Source of the DNA: a virus
Direction: 5' to 3' (one strand)
DNA length: 43,102 bases
Virus record (IMG/VR): IMGVR_UViG_3300017991_000178
Coordinates: 1-43,102 of that record
Positions 29,515 to 37,163 of the stretch are shown piece by piece. Below the pieces are notes generated by a model. The model did not search any database, was not told where the DNA came from, and was given only the letters and a program-made list of their open reading frames with translations. Made by a program: the position numbers and the translations under genes. Position 1 is the stretch's first letter. Each line of letters starts with the position of its first letter.

Positions 29515-29901
29515 ATGAACACCGAGCACGTCATCATCAAGACCGGCACCACCGACTACCGCGAGGAGCTGGAGAACTTCAGCTGGAAGCAGCGCAACGC
29601 CCGCGACCGCTACGCGGAGTATGTCCGCGGCGCGGACCGCAAGACGCGGGTCTACCTCTTCGCTGGCGACCGCGAGACCCACCAGGTCTTCGACGCCCTG
29701 CCCACCAGGCAGATGCAGAAGCTGCGCCGGCAGGTCCTGCGCGAGGCCCTTGAGGCCGAGGGGCTCGACCCGAACACCAAGGCGCGCTGGAGCCGGACGG
29801 CTGGCTGCAGCTGCGGCTGCTCCCCGGGCTTCATCCTGGAGGGCGACACCGGCAAGGACATCTTCGCCGACTTCATCGCCTGCTTCGCGAAGGAGGGCTG
29901 A
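29515..29901 (+). CDS. Hypothetical helical protein with CSCGCS motif
   Basis: 128 residues; TAGGAGGCCACC precedes the ATG. Charged helices (REELENFSWKQRNARDRYAEY...), a turn with GCSCGCSPG near residue 100, and a helical end. The cysteine triplet could bind metal. Not recognised. Confidence 0.6.
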   Translation: MNTEHVIIKTGTTDYREELENFSWKQRNARDRYAEYVRGADRKTRVYLFAGDRETHQVFDALPTRQMQKLRRQVLREALEAEGLDPNTKARWSRTAGCSCGCSPGFILEGDTGKDIFADFIACFAKEG

Positions 29902-29902
29902 A

Positions 29903-30355
29903 ATGAAATCGCACCGCATCATGGGAACCGAGGCCACGACCCGCTTCATCCTCGCCGGCAACGCGCGCTTCACGGTGCTCAACACCGGCACCGGCAACCG
30001 CATCACCTACCGCGTCAAGCGGATGCCCGAGCGCCCCGGCCGCGACGCCGGCTGGTTCGTGAGCGTGCTCACGGGCAGCAACAACGACGGCGACTACAGC
30101 TACCTCGGCTGCATCTGGGAGGACCCCCAGGGCGGAGCGCCCCGCTACTACCACGGGCGGAACAGCCGCATCGGCCGCGACGCCATGAGCGCGAAGGCCT
30201 TCGAGTGGATCGCGCGGCGGCTCTTCGGCACGGGCTACCTGCCGAGCGGCATCGAGGTCTGGCACGAGGGACGCTGCGGGCGCTGCGGGCGCGCGCTGAC
30301 GGTCCCGGAGAGCATCGCCACCGGGCTCGGCCCGGTCTGCGCGAGCGCGGCATGA
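29903..30355 (+). CDS. DUF6011-like zinc protein
   Basis: 150 residues. A beta-rich body (RITYRVKRM..., WFVSVLTGSNNDGDYSYLG) is followed by CGRCGRALTVPESIATGLGP and a final Cys, the DUF6011 pattern: a zinc ribbon with its 'GlGPvC' end. Family function unknown; it is frequent in phages of actinobacteria and other high-GC hosts. Starts just after the upstream stop. Confidence 0.7.
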   Translation: MKSHRIMGTEATTRFILAGNARFTVLNTGTGNRITYRVKRMPERPGRDAGWFVSVLTGSNNDGDYSYLGCIWEDPQGGAPRYYHGRNSRIGRDAMSAKAFEWIARRLFGTGYLPSGIEVWHEGRCGRCGRALTVPESIATGLGPVCASAA

Positions 30356-30365
30356 ACCACGAACG

Positions 30366-30383
30366 GCCCCCCTTCGGGGGGGC
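30366..30383. repeat. Strong G/C hairpin upstream of a ribosome binding site
   Basis: GCCCCCC (30366-30372), TTC loop, seven G and C (30376-30383). The hairpin lies just before AGGAGG and the ATG at 30397, so it could mask or stabilise the 5' end of that message. It is not followed by a T run, so it is not a clear terminator. Confidence 0.65.
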
Positions 30384-30396
30384 AGGAGGACGACGC

Positions 30397-30585
30397 ATGA
30401 GCAAAGAGACCCAAGGCCTGAAGACCCTCTACACCGACGCCCCCCACCACCGGCTGGCACGCTCCGTCGCGGCGGTCCTGAACGTCACCCTGCGGGAGGC
30501 GACCGAGCGCCTGCTCCGGGGAGACCCCGAGGCCGGCAAGGTCGCGCGCAAGCTGGCCGACACCGTCGCCCCTGTTCGCGCGTAG
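30397..30585 (+). CDS. Small basic helical protein
   Basis: 62 residues from ATG 30397, with AGGAGG at a good distance. An in-frame ATG at 30352 would add 15 residues across the G/C hairpin and is less likely. Helical, Arg/Ala/Leu-rich (RSVAAVLNVTLREATERLLRG), DNA-binding is possible. Its TAG is the loop of the following terminator. Confidence 0.6.
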   Translation: MSKETQGLKTLYTDAPHHRLARSVAAVLNVTLREATERLLRGDPEAGKVARKLADTVAPVRA

Positions 30586-30606
30586 CGCGTCGAACGCTTC
30601 TTTCCT
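30574..30606 (+). terminator. Rho-independent terminator overlapping a stop codon
   Basis: GTTCGCGCG (30574-30582) pairs with CGCGTCGAAC (30586-30595, one T bulge); the TAG stop at 30583-30585 is the loop. GCTTCTTTCCT follows. It closes the accessory block. Confidence 0.6.
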
Positions 30607-30668
30607 ACCAACGCCCCCTCCGTTCCGGCGTCAGCCGACACGCGCCAAAACAACGCCATCCTGGGGCA

Positions 30669-30697
30669 TTGACGCGAAACGGTCGCGATGCGATACT
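30669..30697 (+). promoter_or_regulatory. Promoter of the head module
   Basis: TTGACG (30669-30674), 17-base spacer, GATACT (30692-30697). CAT precedes the -35 and GC the -10, as at 28677 and 39414. It leads to the ATG at 30741 with a GGAGG site between. Confidence 0.65.
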
Positions 30698-30740
30698 GTT
30701 GGGTGAAAGGTCCTGGACCTGGACCACGACGGAGGCCCTC

Positions 30741-31058
30741 ATGCTTGCACGACTTGAGCTTGTAGTACCCACCGAAGTAGCCAGCGGCGACCCCGTGGAG
30801 CTGGCCCGGTTTTGCGCGCAGCCGAACGCCGGCTGGGTGCAGATCCGCGGTGGCGTGACCGGCACCTATCACATCGAGGGCTCGATGGTCCACGACAAGG
30901 AGGACCACTGGGAGCAGATCGGTGCGAACGTCACGGGAGACATGGCGTCGCCCATCGCCATCCCGGCCGGCTGGATGTTCATCCGTGTGCGCTGCAGCGT
31001 CTACACGAGCGGGACCCCCTACGGCTTCTTCGTTGGCGAAGACGTCAGGCAGCGATAA
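30741..31058 (+). CDS. Beta-rich structural protein candidate
   Basis: 105 residues from ATG 30741 (GGAGG site 6 bases upstream). Beta strands dominate (LELVVPTEVASG, GWVQIRGGVTGTYHIEG, WMFIRVRCSVY). It lies first in the head module, just before a membrane/coiled-coil protein and the portal, and could be a minor head or decoration protein. Not recognised at family level. Its stop overlaps the next ATG. Confidence 0.6.
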   Translation: MLARLELVVPTEVASGDPVELARFCAQPNAGWVQIRGGVTGTYHIEGSMVHDKEDHWEQIGANVTGDMASPIAIPAGWMFIRVRCSVYTSGTPYGFFVGEDVRQR

Positions 31059-31519
31059 TGCCGGACGGCATGGGTGGCGCTGGAATCGGCGCTGGCGGTG
31101 GCGCGGCTGCCGCAGCAATCGTCTACGCTCTGGACCGCATCTTCGGTTCGGGCAAAGCTGTCAAGAACCTCGACGACCGCTTCAAGGAGCTGCGCGAGGC
31201 GCTGGAGAAGGACATCGACTCCTTGCGCACCCTCGCGGAGCGCGCGACGGCGTTCGCCGAGAAGCTCCACGACTGGCACAACGTGGCGGACCCAGACGAC
31301 CCCTCGGGGAAGCTCTGGTACTTCTCCGTCTCGCTGCGCCGGCACATCGACTCTCTCCAAGCGAAGGTGTCCAAGCTGCTCGAGCTGCTCGACCAACTCG
31401 TGCGGCGGTTCGACAAATACAACAACACGATGGAGAAGCTCATCACGGTCGTGGAGCAGCTACAGAAGGACGTCAATGCTCTCGGCCTGATGGTGAGCGG
31501 GATAAACAGGAGGCCCTGA
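31058..31519 (+). CDS. Membrane-anchored coiled-coil protein
   Basis: 153 residues. An N-terminal Gly/Ala-rich segment (GGAGIGAGGGAAAAAIVYAL) suits a membrane insertion. A long coiled coil of charged heptads follows (~35-150: FKELREALEKDIDSLR..., RHIDSLQAKVSKLLELLDQL..., MEKLITVVEQLQKDV). Function unknown; a holin-like or lysis-timing role is one possibility. Confidence 0.6.
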   Translation: MPDGMGGAGIGAGGGAAAAAIVYALDRIFGSGKAVKNLDDRFKELREALEKDIDSLRTLAERATAFAEKLHDWHNVADPDDPSGKLWYFSVSLRRHIDSLQAKVSKLLELLDQLVRRFDKYNNTMEKLITVVEQLQKDVNALGLMVSGINRRP

Positions 31520-31779
31520 TGGCTGATGAGGGGAAGGGCGCTGACCCGGGGCAGATCACGGTGTCTCGCTACGACAAGAAAGAGCTGAAGGCGGAGATGG
31601 CGGAGCGCGCAAAGGCAGCTCAGAAGACACCCGGTCTCCCGTGCGGCTGCGAAGAGTGCGTTGACTGCGGCGAGTGCAAAGCGGACCTGGCGAAGGCGCG
31701 GCTGCGCCGGCAGAACACCTTGGTTACGCGGTTGAACTCCCGTGTGCTCGCGCTGCTCGAGCAGGCCACGGCAACGTAA
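31519..31779 (+). CDS. Cysteine-rich small protein
   Basis: 86 residues. A charged start, then GLPCGCEECVDCGECK, six cysteines close together that could hold one or two zinc ions. Basic helical end. AGGAGGCCCTG precedes the ATG. Not recognised. Confidence 0.6.
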   Translation: MADEGKGADPGQITVSRYDKKELKAEMAERAKAAQKTPGLPCGCEECVDCGECKADLAKARLRRQNTLVTRLNSRVLALLEQATAT

Positions 31780-31781
31780 AA

Positions 31782-31886
31782 ATGTCTTGCAGCGAAGGGC
31801 TGCTTCAGGGGCTGGCGGTCATCGTCGTCAGCGTTGGGGTGGCCTGGCTTATCGCCGAGCTGGTGAAGACCCTCGGCGGTCGATGA
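31782..31886 (+). CDS. Small single-span membrane protein
   Basis: 34 residues. One span (GLAVIVVSVGVAWLIAELV) and short charged flanks. It fits exactly between its neighbours. Weak ribosome binding site, but the clear span and tight placement support it. Confidence 0.5.
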   Translation: MSCSEGLLQGLAVIVVSVGVAWLIAELVKTLGGR

Positions 31887-31896
31887 GAGGTGAGAA

Positions 31897-33726
31897 ATGA
31901 ACGACCGCGCGATGGCCCCCGAGGTAGACATCGAGCGCGCAGCCGCTGACGGAGCAAACGTCACGGTTCACGTGTTCAAGCACGGCGGGAAGGTTAGCAA
32001 GAGCGGCCCATCCATCCCTGCTGGAAAGTCCGAGGACGACGAGGGCAAGTCGGTGTGGTCTGGCACCGAAACCGTCGAGCCGCTCTACCCACCAGACTCG
32101 CTGCTCTTCCTCTACAACGTCAGCGACACCCTGCGGCAGTGCGTCGATGCGATGTCGACGAACATCGACTCGCACGGGCACATGTTCGAGCCGACCATCG
32201 ACTTCGCAGCGGAGGACATCAAGGAGCAGATCGTTGCTGCGCTGATGAGCGACGGCGGCACCAAGGAGCCCGACGAGGAGACCATCGACCGCACCATCAA
32301 GGAGTGGAAGCGCGAGGCCCGCATCGAGCGCATCCGGCTCAAGAGCTACTTCGAGGGCGTTTGCTTCGAGTACTCGTTCATCGACCTTCGGCGCGCGACC
32401 ACCACCGACAAAGAGACCGTTGGCTGGGGTGCGTGGGAGATCATCCGCGACAAGAAGAACGGCACCCCTGTGCGGTTCAAGCACGTCCCTTCACACTCGC
32501 TGCGGCTCTCCAAGGCCAGAACGCCCGTCGAGGTCGAAGAGCACCTTCCGGCCGGCGTGCTCAAAACCCGGACCGTGAGCGTGACCAGAAAGCTGCGGCT
32601 CGTGGTCCAGCTCGATGAAAGCGGCTCTGGGTTCACCTACTTCAAGACCTTCGGCGACCCGCGGCTCATCGGAACGGACGGCGAGGACTACACCGCGCCG
32701 GACGGTGGCGAGGCGAAGCAGATGCCCGAGGGCGTCGAGCCCGCGACCGAGATCTTGATGTTCCAGACCTACTTCCCTGGGACCCCCTACGGAGTGGTGC
32801 GCTGGCACGGCATGATCCCGCAGATCCAAGGCACGCGAGAGGCGCAAGAAAACACGCTCGACTACCTGGAGAACAGCGCCATCCCGCGCGGCATGTTGCT
32901 CGTGGCCGATGGCCGGATGGGCAGCGACTCGGTCACGAAGCTGGAGAACTTCTTCAAGACCCTGAAGGGCGAGGCCGAAAACCGGATGGTGGTCGTCGAG
33001 GCAGAAACCCCTCGCGACAAAGCGCTGGAGCAAAGCGGGCGCGTTCAGATCCAGTGGGTGTCGTTCCGAAACGAGCAGCGCGAAGACGCAACCTTCGCTG
33101 CATACATTGCGTCGAACGCACACGGCGTCGGCAGCACCTTCCGCATCCCTCCCATCCTGCGCGGCGACACCAAGGACTTCAACCGCGCCACGGCGGTCGC
33201 GGCGCTTGAGTATGCCGAGGAGCAGGTGTTCACCCCCGAGCGCGAAGCGTTTGACTGGGTCATGAACCGCAAGATCCTGCCGCTGCTCGACGTCCGCTTT
33301 TGGAAGTATCGCTCCAGGGCACCGCGCAAGAGCGACCCGGAGGCGATGGCGAAGATCGCCGAGAGCTTCTTGAAGCACGCCGTGGTGGTCCCGTCCGAGA
33401 TGCGCCCCCTCGCGGAGCGCGTGCTCGGCGTGGACCTGCCGAACGACGCAGCCGACTTCCAGCGGCTCCCCCTGCAGGCCTGGCTGGCTGGCTTCCAGCC
33501 GCCCCCTGTGCGGTCGGCAGGAGGCGATGGGCCGATGACCCCACCCCAGGCTGCTCCGCCCGACGTGGGGCAACAGGGCGGCGACACGGGGGAGAACGAG
33601 CCCACCCCCGATGACGAAGAGGCGCTGGCCCGGAAGATCCTGACCCTGAAGGCCAGGCTGGAGCGGGTCCGGGCGGCGCGGGAAGCGGCGCGGACCCTGG
33701 CTGCCGTGAGCGGTGACGACGACTGA
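31897..33726 (+). CDS. Portal protein
   Basis: 609 residues, GAGAGGTGAG before the ATG. Matches PBSX/Mu-type portals: an N-terminal region with PPDSLLFLYNVSDTLRQC, a mid-section PGTPYGVVRWHGMIPQIQG and LDYLENSAIPRGMLL, and IASNAHGVGSTFRIPPILRG, seen in this portal group. A Pro-rich linker then a helical end (EALARKILTLKARLERVRAAREAARTL). It forms the 12-subunit ring that receives DNA from the terminase. Its stop overlaps the next ATG. Confidence 0.85.
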   Translation: MNDRAMAPEVDIERAAADGANVTVHVFKHGGKVSKSGPSIPAGKSEDDEGKSVWSGTETVEPLYPPDSLLFLYNVSDTLRQCVDAMSTNIDSHGHMFEPTIDFAAEDIKEQIVAALMSDGGTKEPDEETIDRTIKEWKREARIERIRLKSYFEGVCFEYSFIDLRRATTTDKETVGWGAWEIIRDKKNGTPVRFKHVPSHSLRLSKARTPVEVEEHLPAGVLKTRTVSVTRKLRLVVQLDESGSGFTYFKTFGDPRLIGTDGEDYTAPDGGEAKQMPEGVEPATEILMFQTYFPGTPYGVVRWHGMIPQIQGTREAQENTLDYLENSAIPRGMLLVADGRMGSDSVTKLENFFKTLKGEAENRMVVVEAETPRDKALEQSGRVQIQWVSFRNEQREDATFAAYIASNAHGVGSTFRIPPILRGDTKDFNRATAVAALEYAEEQVFTPEREAFDWVMNRKILPLLDVRFWKYRSRAPRKSDPEAMAKIAESFLKHAVVVPSEMRPLAERVLGVDLPNDAADFQRLPLQAWLAGFQPPPVRSAGGDGPMTPPQAAPPDVGQQGGDTGENEPTPDDEEALARKILTLKARLERVRAAREAARTLAAVSGDDD

Positions 33727-36503
33727 TGTGCTACCTGTGCGAACACGTCGCCCCCCTTGAGATCCCGGCCCAGGGGCTCTACCTCTCCGATGCCGGCCGG
33801 CTGACCTTCATGGGCAACGACGCTGTTCGCGTGGCGGCGATGCTACCGAACGCCATCCCGGCGCGCGGCTACGTCGCCATCCACAAGACTCGCAACGGTG
33901 TGTGGAGAGCGCGACGCCTGGATGCCTTGACGCTCGCCGATGCGAAGCGCACCGCGCTGGAGATGGGGCGGCACTCGGTCACCCCCGTGGTTCTCGGCGA
34001 GGTCGCCAAGATGGGCGGCGACCCGTTCAGCCCGGTGTTCATGATCTCAGCGGTGTCCCTGTTCGAGCCCGTGACAAAAGGCGACCTGCTTCGCAAGGCC
34101 ATCGAGGCAGCGGACGACATCACCGACAACCTCAAGCTGCTGCGCGTCGAGAAGGCGAGCAAGAAAGACCCGTTCAGCAAGGTCGGGTTCGACACCTACG
34201 CAGCGAACCTGGTGAAGGCGCTGGAACAAAACCTCGGCACGCTTCCACAGGACGCCATCAACAGCGTCATCAGCGGCAGCGGCATCAACTTCGCGGCAGC
34301 AAGCGAAGAGCAGATCAAGCAGTTCGCCAACAAGATGAACGCGGCGATGCGCGGCGCGCTGGGAACCAAGGAGTGGACCTCGGTGCAGAACAGCTTCGAG
34401 GTCCATCACAACCGTGTTCGGAAAGGCACCGTCGAGAAGGTCGTCGACAAGTACAACCTCGGCGTCTCGACCGGGCTGGACCTGAAGGACAAGCGCGCCA
34501 TCGCTCGTTCAGCGTCGGCGCGGACGACCTTCGTGCGCGACTTCTACAACGGCCAAATCTGCCCGAAGACATCAGACCGCGCGAAGCGCATCGTGCGTGA
34601 AGGGATGGAGCAAGGCTACGGCAGCCGAGAAATCGGCCGCGAGATGCGGCGCGAGCTTGGGCGCTACGTCCAGGAGCAGAACCGCGACTACTTCAACGTC
34701 GTCGCCGATGCGGCTGTGGCGCGGGCGCGCGAGCACACCGCGATGACAAAGTATGCCGAGGCCGGCGTCTCGGTGGTGTTGCTGTCCTCGGTGCTCGATG
34801 AGGCGACCACCGAAACCTGCCGCTGGCTGGACGGCAAGGTGCTCGAGGTCGAGCACTGCATGCAGAAGTACAACCAGATGGACGAGGCGAACCCGGAGGA
34901 GGTCAAGTGGCGTCTTCCGTGGATGCGCGAGAAGACGCTGACCGATGGTCCGAACGCTGGCAAGCGGGCGATCTTCATGGCGCGCGAGAAGGGCTGGCGG
35001 CAGGTCGCGGTGGTTCACAAGCCAGCCATCGGGACCCAGGGCACCGGGAGCTACAAGGGTTATGGCATGCCTCAGATGCAGAAGCTCGGGCTCGGCCCTC
35101 CTCCGTACCACGGGCACTGCCGGACAACGACCGTCCCAGACGTGTCGTACCATCCGGTCGTACAGCAGGAGCTTCCTGGCATGAGAAACCCGCGCGTTCC
35201 AGATCAGCGCAAGCAGCCGAAGCAGATGCCGCGCCCACGGAAGAAGATCGTCGGCCCCCAGGCGATGCTCGACGAAAAGTTGATGGGGACACACGGTGGC
35301 CAGGCGCTCCCGCTGGATGCCGAGGACATCGAGAACCAGGTGGTGCGCTTCCGCAAGGAGCGGGACAAGCAGGGCGAGTACTACGTGGTGTCGTTCCGCG
35401 TTCCGGCTGCGCGCGGCGTGCAGATGCGCAGCGATATGAAAAGGCAAGGAGCGAAGCAGAAGTCCCACGCGTTCAAGAAAGCGAAGCCAGGCGACACCAA
35501 GAAGCCCATCCAGCGGACCGGGGAATACTCGTCCATCGGGACCACCGTTCTGGAGCAGAAGTCCGGCAAGAGCATCGTGCGGCTTCACTCCGACAGCGGC
35601 CAGTTCGCGATGGAGAACCGCGTCGAGATCAAGGTCCGCACCGGGGACCCGAAGGCCGCGTTCGCTGAGTACCAGCGGGTCATGCAGGACCTGAAGGTCA
35701 AGGACGCCACTGCGTTCCCAAGCCCGCAGGCGGCGCGCGCTGCGATGCAGGCGCGGCTCATTACGCAATGGGACAAGAACGCAGCGCAGACCCTCTCTGG
35801 GATGCGCAAGATCGACCCGGCCGAGATCGACAAGCTCTACGAGCAGGCTTCGAAGCGCAACCCCGGGATGCGCAAGGCGCTGAAGGACATGGAGAAGCGC
35901 GAGGTCTTCCCTGGGCACCAGGCGTTCTACTCTGAGGCGCAGGCGAAGGAGGCGCAGAAGGGCGGCGTGAAGTTCCTCTACCACGAGGCGACCGACCCCG
36001 CTGCTGTTGGTCACGTCTTCGGTGGCGACGGTCTGATGTCCTCGGTCAACCGCTTCGACCGAGGGGTTTTCACCACCGGCATGAGCACCAGCTCTGACTT
36101 CAGGACTGGTGGTGCGAGCGGCGTTTTCGTGCGCGCCAGCGCTCAGGCGAACCCTGGCGGCAAGCGCGGCTTCTACAACTACGGTCCCGTCCGGTTCATC
36201 ATCGACCCGAAGCAGCTCGGTCGCACGGACTGGTGGGCATACAACTCAGACAGCTTCGGGCAGACCGGGCGGCAGTCTCTCGGTGGGCGTTCCTACGTGA
36301 AAGACGTCGGCGGTCCGAAGCAATACAACGGTCGCTCGAACGAGATCATGTTCGAGCAGGGCATCCCGAAGGAGGCCATCAAAGGCGTCTACGTCCGAGG
36401 GACGACAACGCGCAGGAAGGTCCTTGCCGACCTCAAGGCGCGCGGCATCAAGGAGATCAATGGCACCCCCATCGAGAAGTTCGTCAAGCTCGGCGGCGAC
36501 TAG
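33726..36503 (+). CDS. Head morphogenesis protein (SPP1 gp7/Mu F-like) with ADP-ribosyltransferase-like C-terminus
   Basis: 925 residues, about twice the usual length. Residues ~330-470 hold the minor head protein core: HTAMTKYAEAGVSVVLLSSV, LDEATTETCRWLDGKV (from ~357) and GPPPYHGHCRTTTVPDV (from ~457). A basic, Pro-rich linker and a further domain follow. From ~750, the sequence has FLYHEATDPAAV (His753), MSTSSDFR (~786-793) and NEIMFEQG (872-879), spaced like the H...ST-S...E layout of ADP-ribosyltransferase-like domains, sometimes joined to minor head proteins. Minor head proteins can be injected with DNA. Head assignment is firm, the transferase part is inference. Confidence 0.75.
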   Translation: MCYLCEHVAPLEIPAQGLYLSDAGRLTFMGNDAVRVAAMLPNAIPARGYVAIHKTRNGVWRARRLDALTLADAKRTALEMGRHSVTPVVLGEVAKMGGDPFSPVFMISAVSLFEPVTKGDLLRKAIEAADDITDNLKLLRVEKASKKDPFSKVGFDTYAANLVKALEQNLGTLPQDAINSVISGSGINFAAASEEQIKQFANKMNAAMRGALGTKEWTSVQNSFEVHHNRVRKGTVEKVVDKYNLGVSTGLDLKDKRAIARSASARTTFVRDFYNGQICPKTSDRAKRIVREGMEQGYGSREIGREMRRELGRYVQEQNRDYFNVVADAAVARAREHTAMTKYAEAGVSVVLLSSVLDEATTETCRWLDGKVLEVEHCMQKYNQMDEANPEEVKWRLPWMREKTLTDGPNAGKRAIFMAREKGWRQVAVVHKPAIGTQGTGSYKGYGMPQMQKLGLGPPPYHGHCRTTTVPDVSYHPVVQQELPGMRNPRVPDQRKQPKQMPRPRKKIVGPQAMLDEKLMGTHGGQALPLDAEDIENQVVRFRKERDKQGEYYVVSFRVPAARGVQMRSDMKRQGAKQKSHAFKKAKPGDTKKPIQRTGEYSSIGTTVLEQKSGKSIVRLHSDSGQFAMENRVEIKVRTGDPKAAFAEYQRVMQDLKVKDATAFPSPQAARAAMQARLITQWDKNAAQTLSGMRKIDPAEIDKLYEQASKRNPGMRKALKDMEKREVFPGHQAFYSEAQAKEAQKGGVKFLYHEATDPAAVGHVFGGDGLMSSVNRFDRGVFTTGMSTSSDFRTGGASGVFVRASAQANPGGKRGFYNYGPVRFIIDPKQLGRTDWWAYNSDSFGQTGRQSLGGRSYVKDVGGPKQYNGRSNEIMFEQGIPKEAIKGVYVRGTTTRRKVLADLKARGIKEINGTPIEKFVKLGGD

Positions 36504-36525
36504 CTTTGACTTCGCCACCCACAAG

Positions 36526-36849
36526 GTGTGCGTGTTGCTGACCGACGGCATCGGTCCGTACCTCATGGTGCGGCCGACGCGCAAGATGGTGGACGGCGTG
36601 GATAGCATCGTGTTCGACACCGGCGAGCGCATCATGGTTCGCGAGGTGGAGCGCGTGCTGAAAGAGGACCTCGACGAGCTGGAGTTCAAAGACCACGGGC
36701 GGACGCACCGCGTCATCCCGCTGACCATGAAGACCTACAAGCGGCACATCGAGTCGGTGCTCATGGATAAGCCCGACGAGAAGTTCAGGAGCGACGAGGA
36801 GCTGGTGGACTACGTTCTGGCGGCGTCGCCACAGGAGGTACTGTTATGA
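36526..36849 (+). CDS. Hypothetical head-region protein, start uncertain
   Basis: About 107 residues from GTG 36526; GTG 36532 or an ATG at 36564 are alternatives, none with a good ribosome binding site. The same frame is open back into the end of the head gene. Strands (YLMVRPTRKMVDG, SIVFDTGERIMVREV) then helices. Not recognised. The stop overlaps the next ATG. Confidence 0.5.
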   Translation: MCVLLTDGIGPYLMVRPTRKMVDGVDSIVFDTGERIMVREVERVLKEDLDELEFKDHGRTHRVIPLTMKTYKRHIESVLMDKPDEKFRSDEELVDYVLAASPQEVLL

Positions 36850-37163
36850 GCGATATGATTCAGACCCTGCGAAAGGGAGGCGTCGGCGTGCGCGACCTGG
36901 CCAACCTCACGATGGGCATCGAGAAGGCTGTCGTGCTCTCCATCCAGAACAGGCCGCAGCGCGAGGGCGGCGTCACCGAACACGAGATGAAGCGGCGCGC
37001 GAAGTGGTGCGTCGACACTGCGCTGATGCTGATGAGGGACTACCAGTGGTCCTCCGAGCGCGTCTGCGATACCTTGCCCGAAGCGCTGGTGACGTACCTC
37101 GACACCGGCGACTTCATCCCGAGCCCGCATCGCAGCTGGGTTCAGAGGGGAGTAGAAGCATGA
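36846..37163 (+). CDS. Hypothetical helical protein
   Basis: 105 residues with CAGGAGG before the ATG. Helical (IQTLRKGGVGVRDLANLTMG; KRRAKWCVDTALMLMRDYQW). Not recognised. Coupled to the methyltransferase-ligase-protease fusion by ATGA. Confidence 0.55.
   Translation: MSDMIQTLRKGGVGVRDLANLTMGIEKAVVLSIQNRPQREGGVTEHEMKRRAKWCVDTALMLMRDYQWSSERVCDTLPEALVTYLDTGDFIPSPHRSWVQRGVEA

Noticed and set aside
36424-36525. TTG start at 36424 for the gene ending at 36849
   Set aside because: It would overlap the head protein by 80 bases with no ribosome binding site; the Ser/Arg-rich translation looks like an off-frame shadow.
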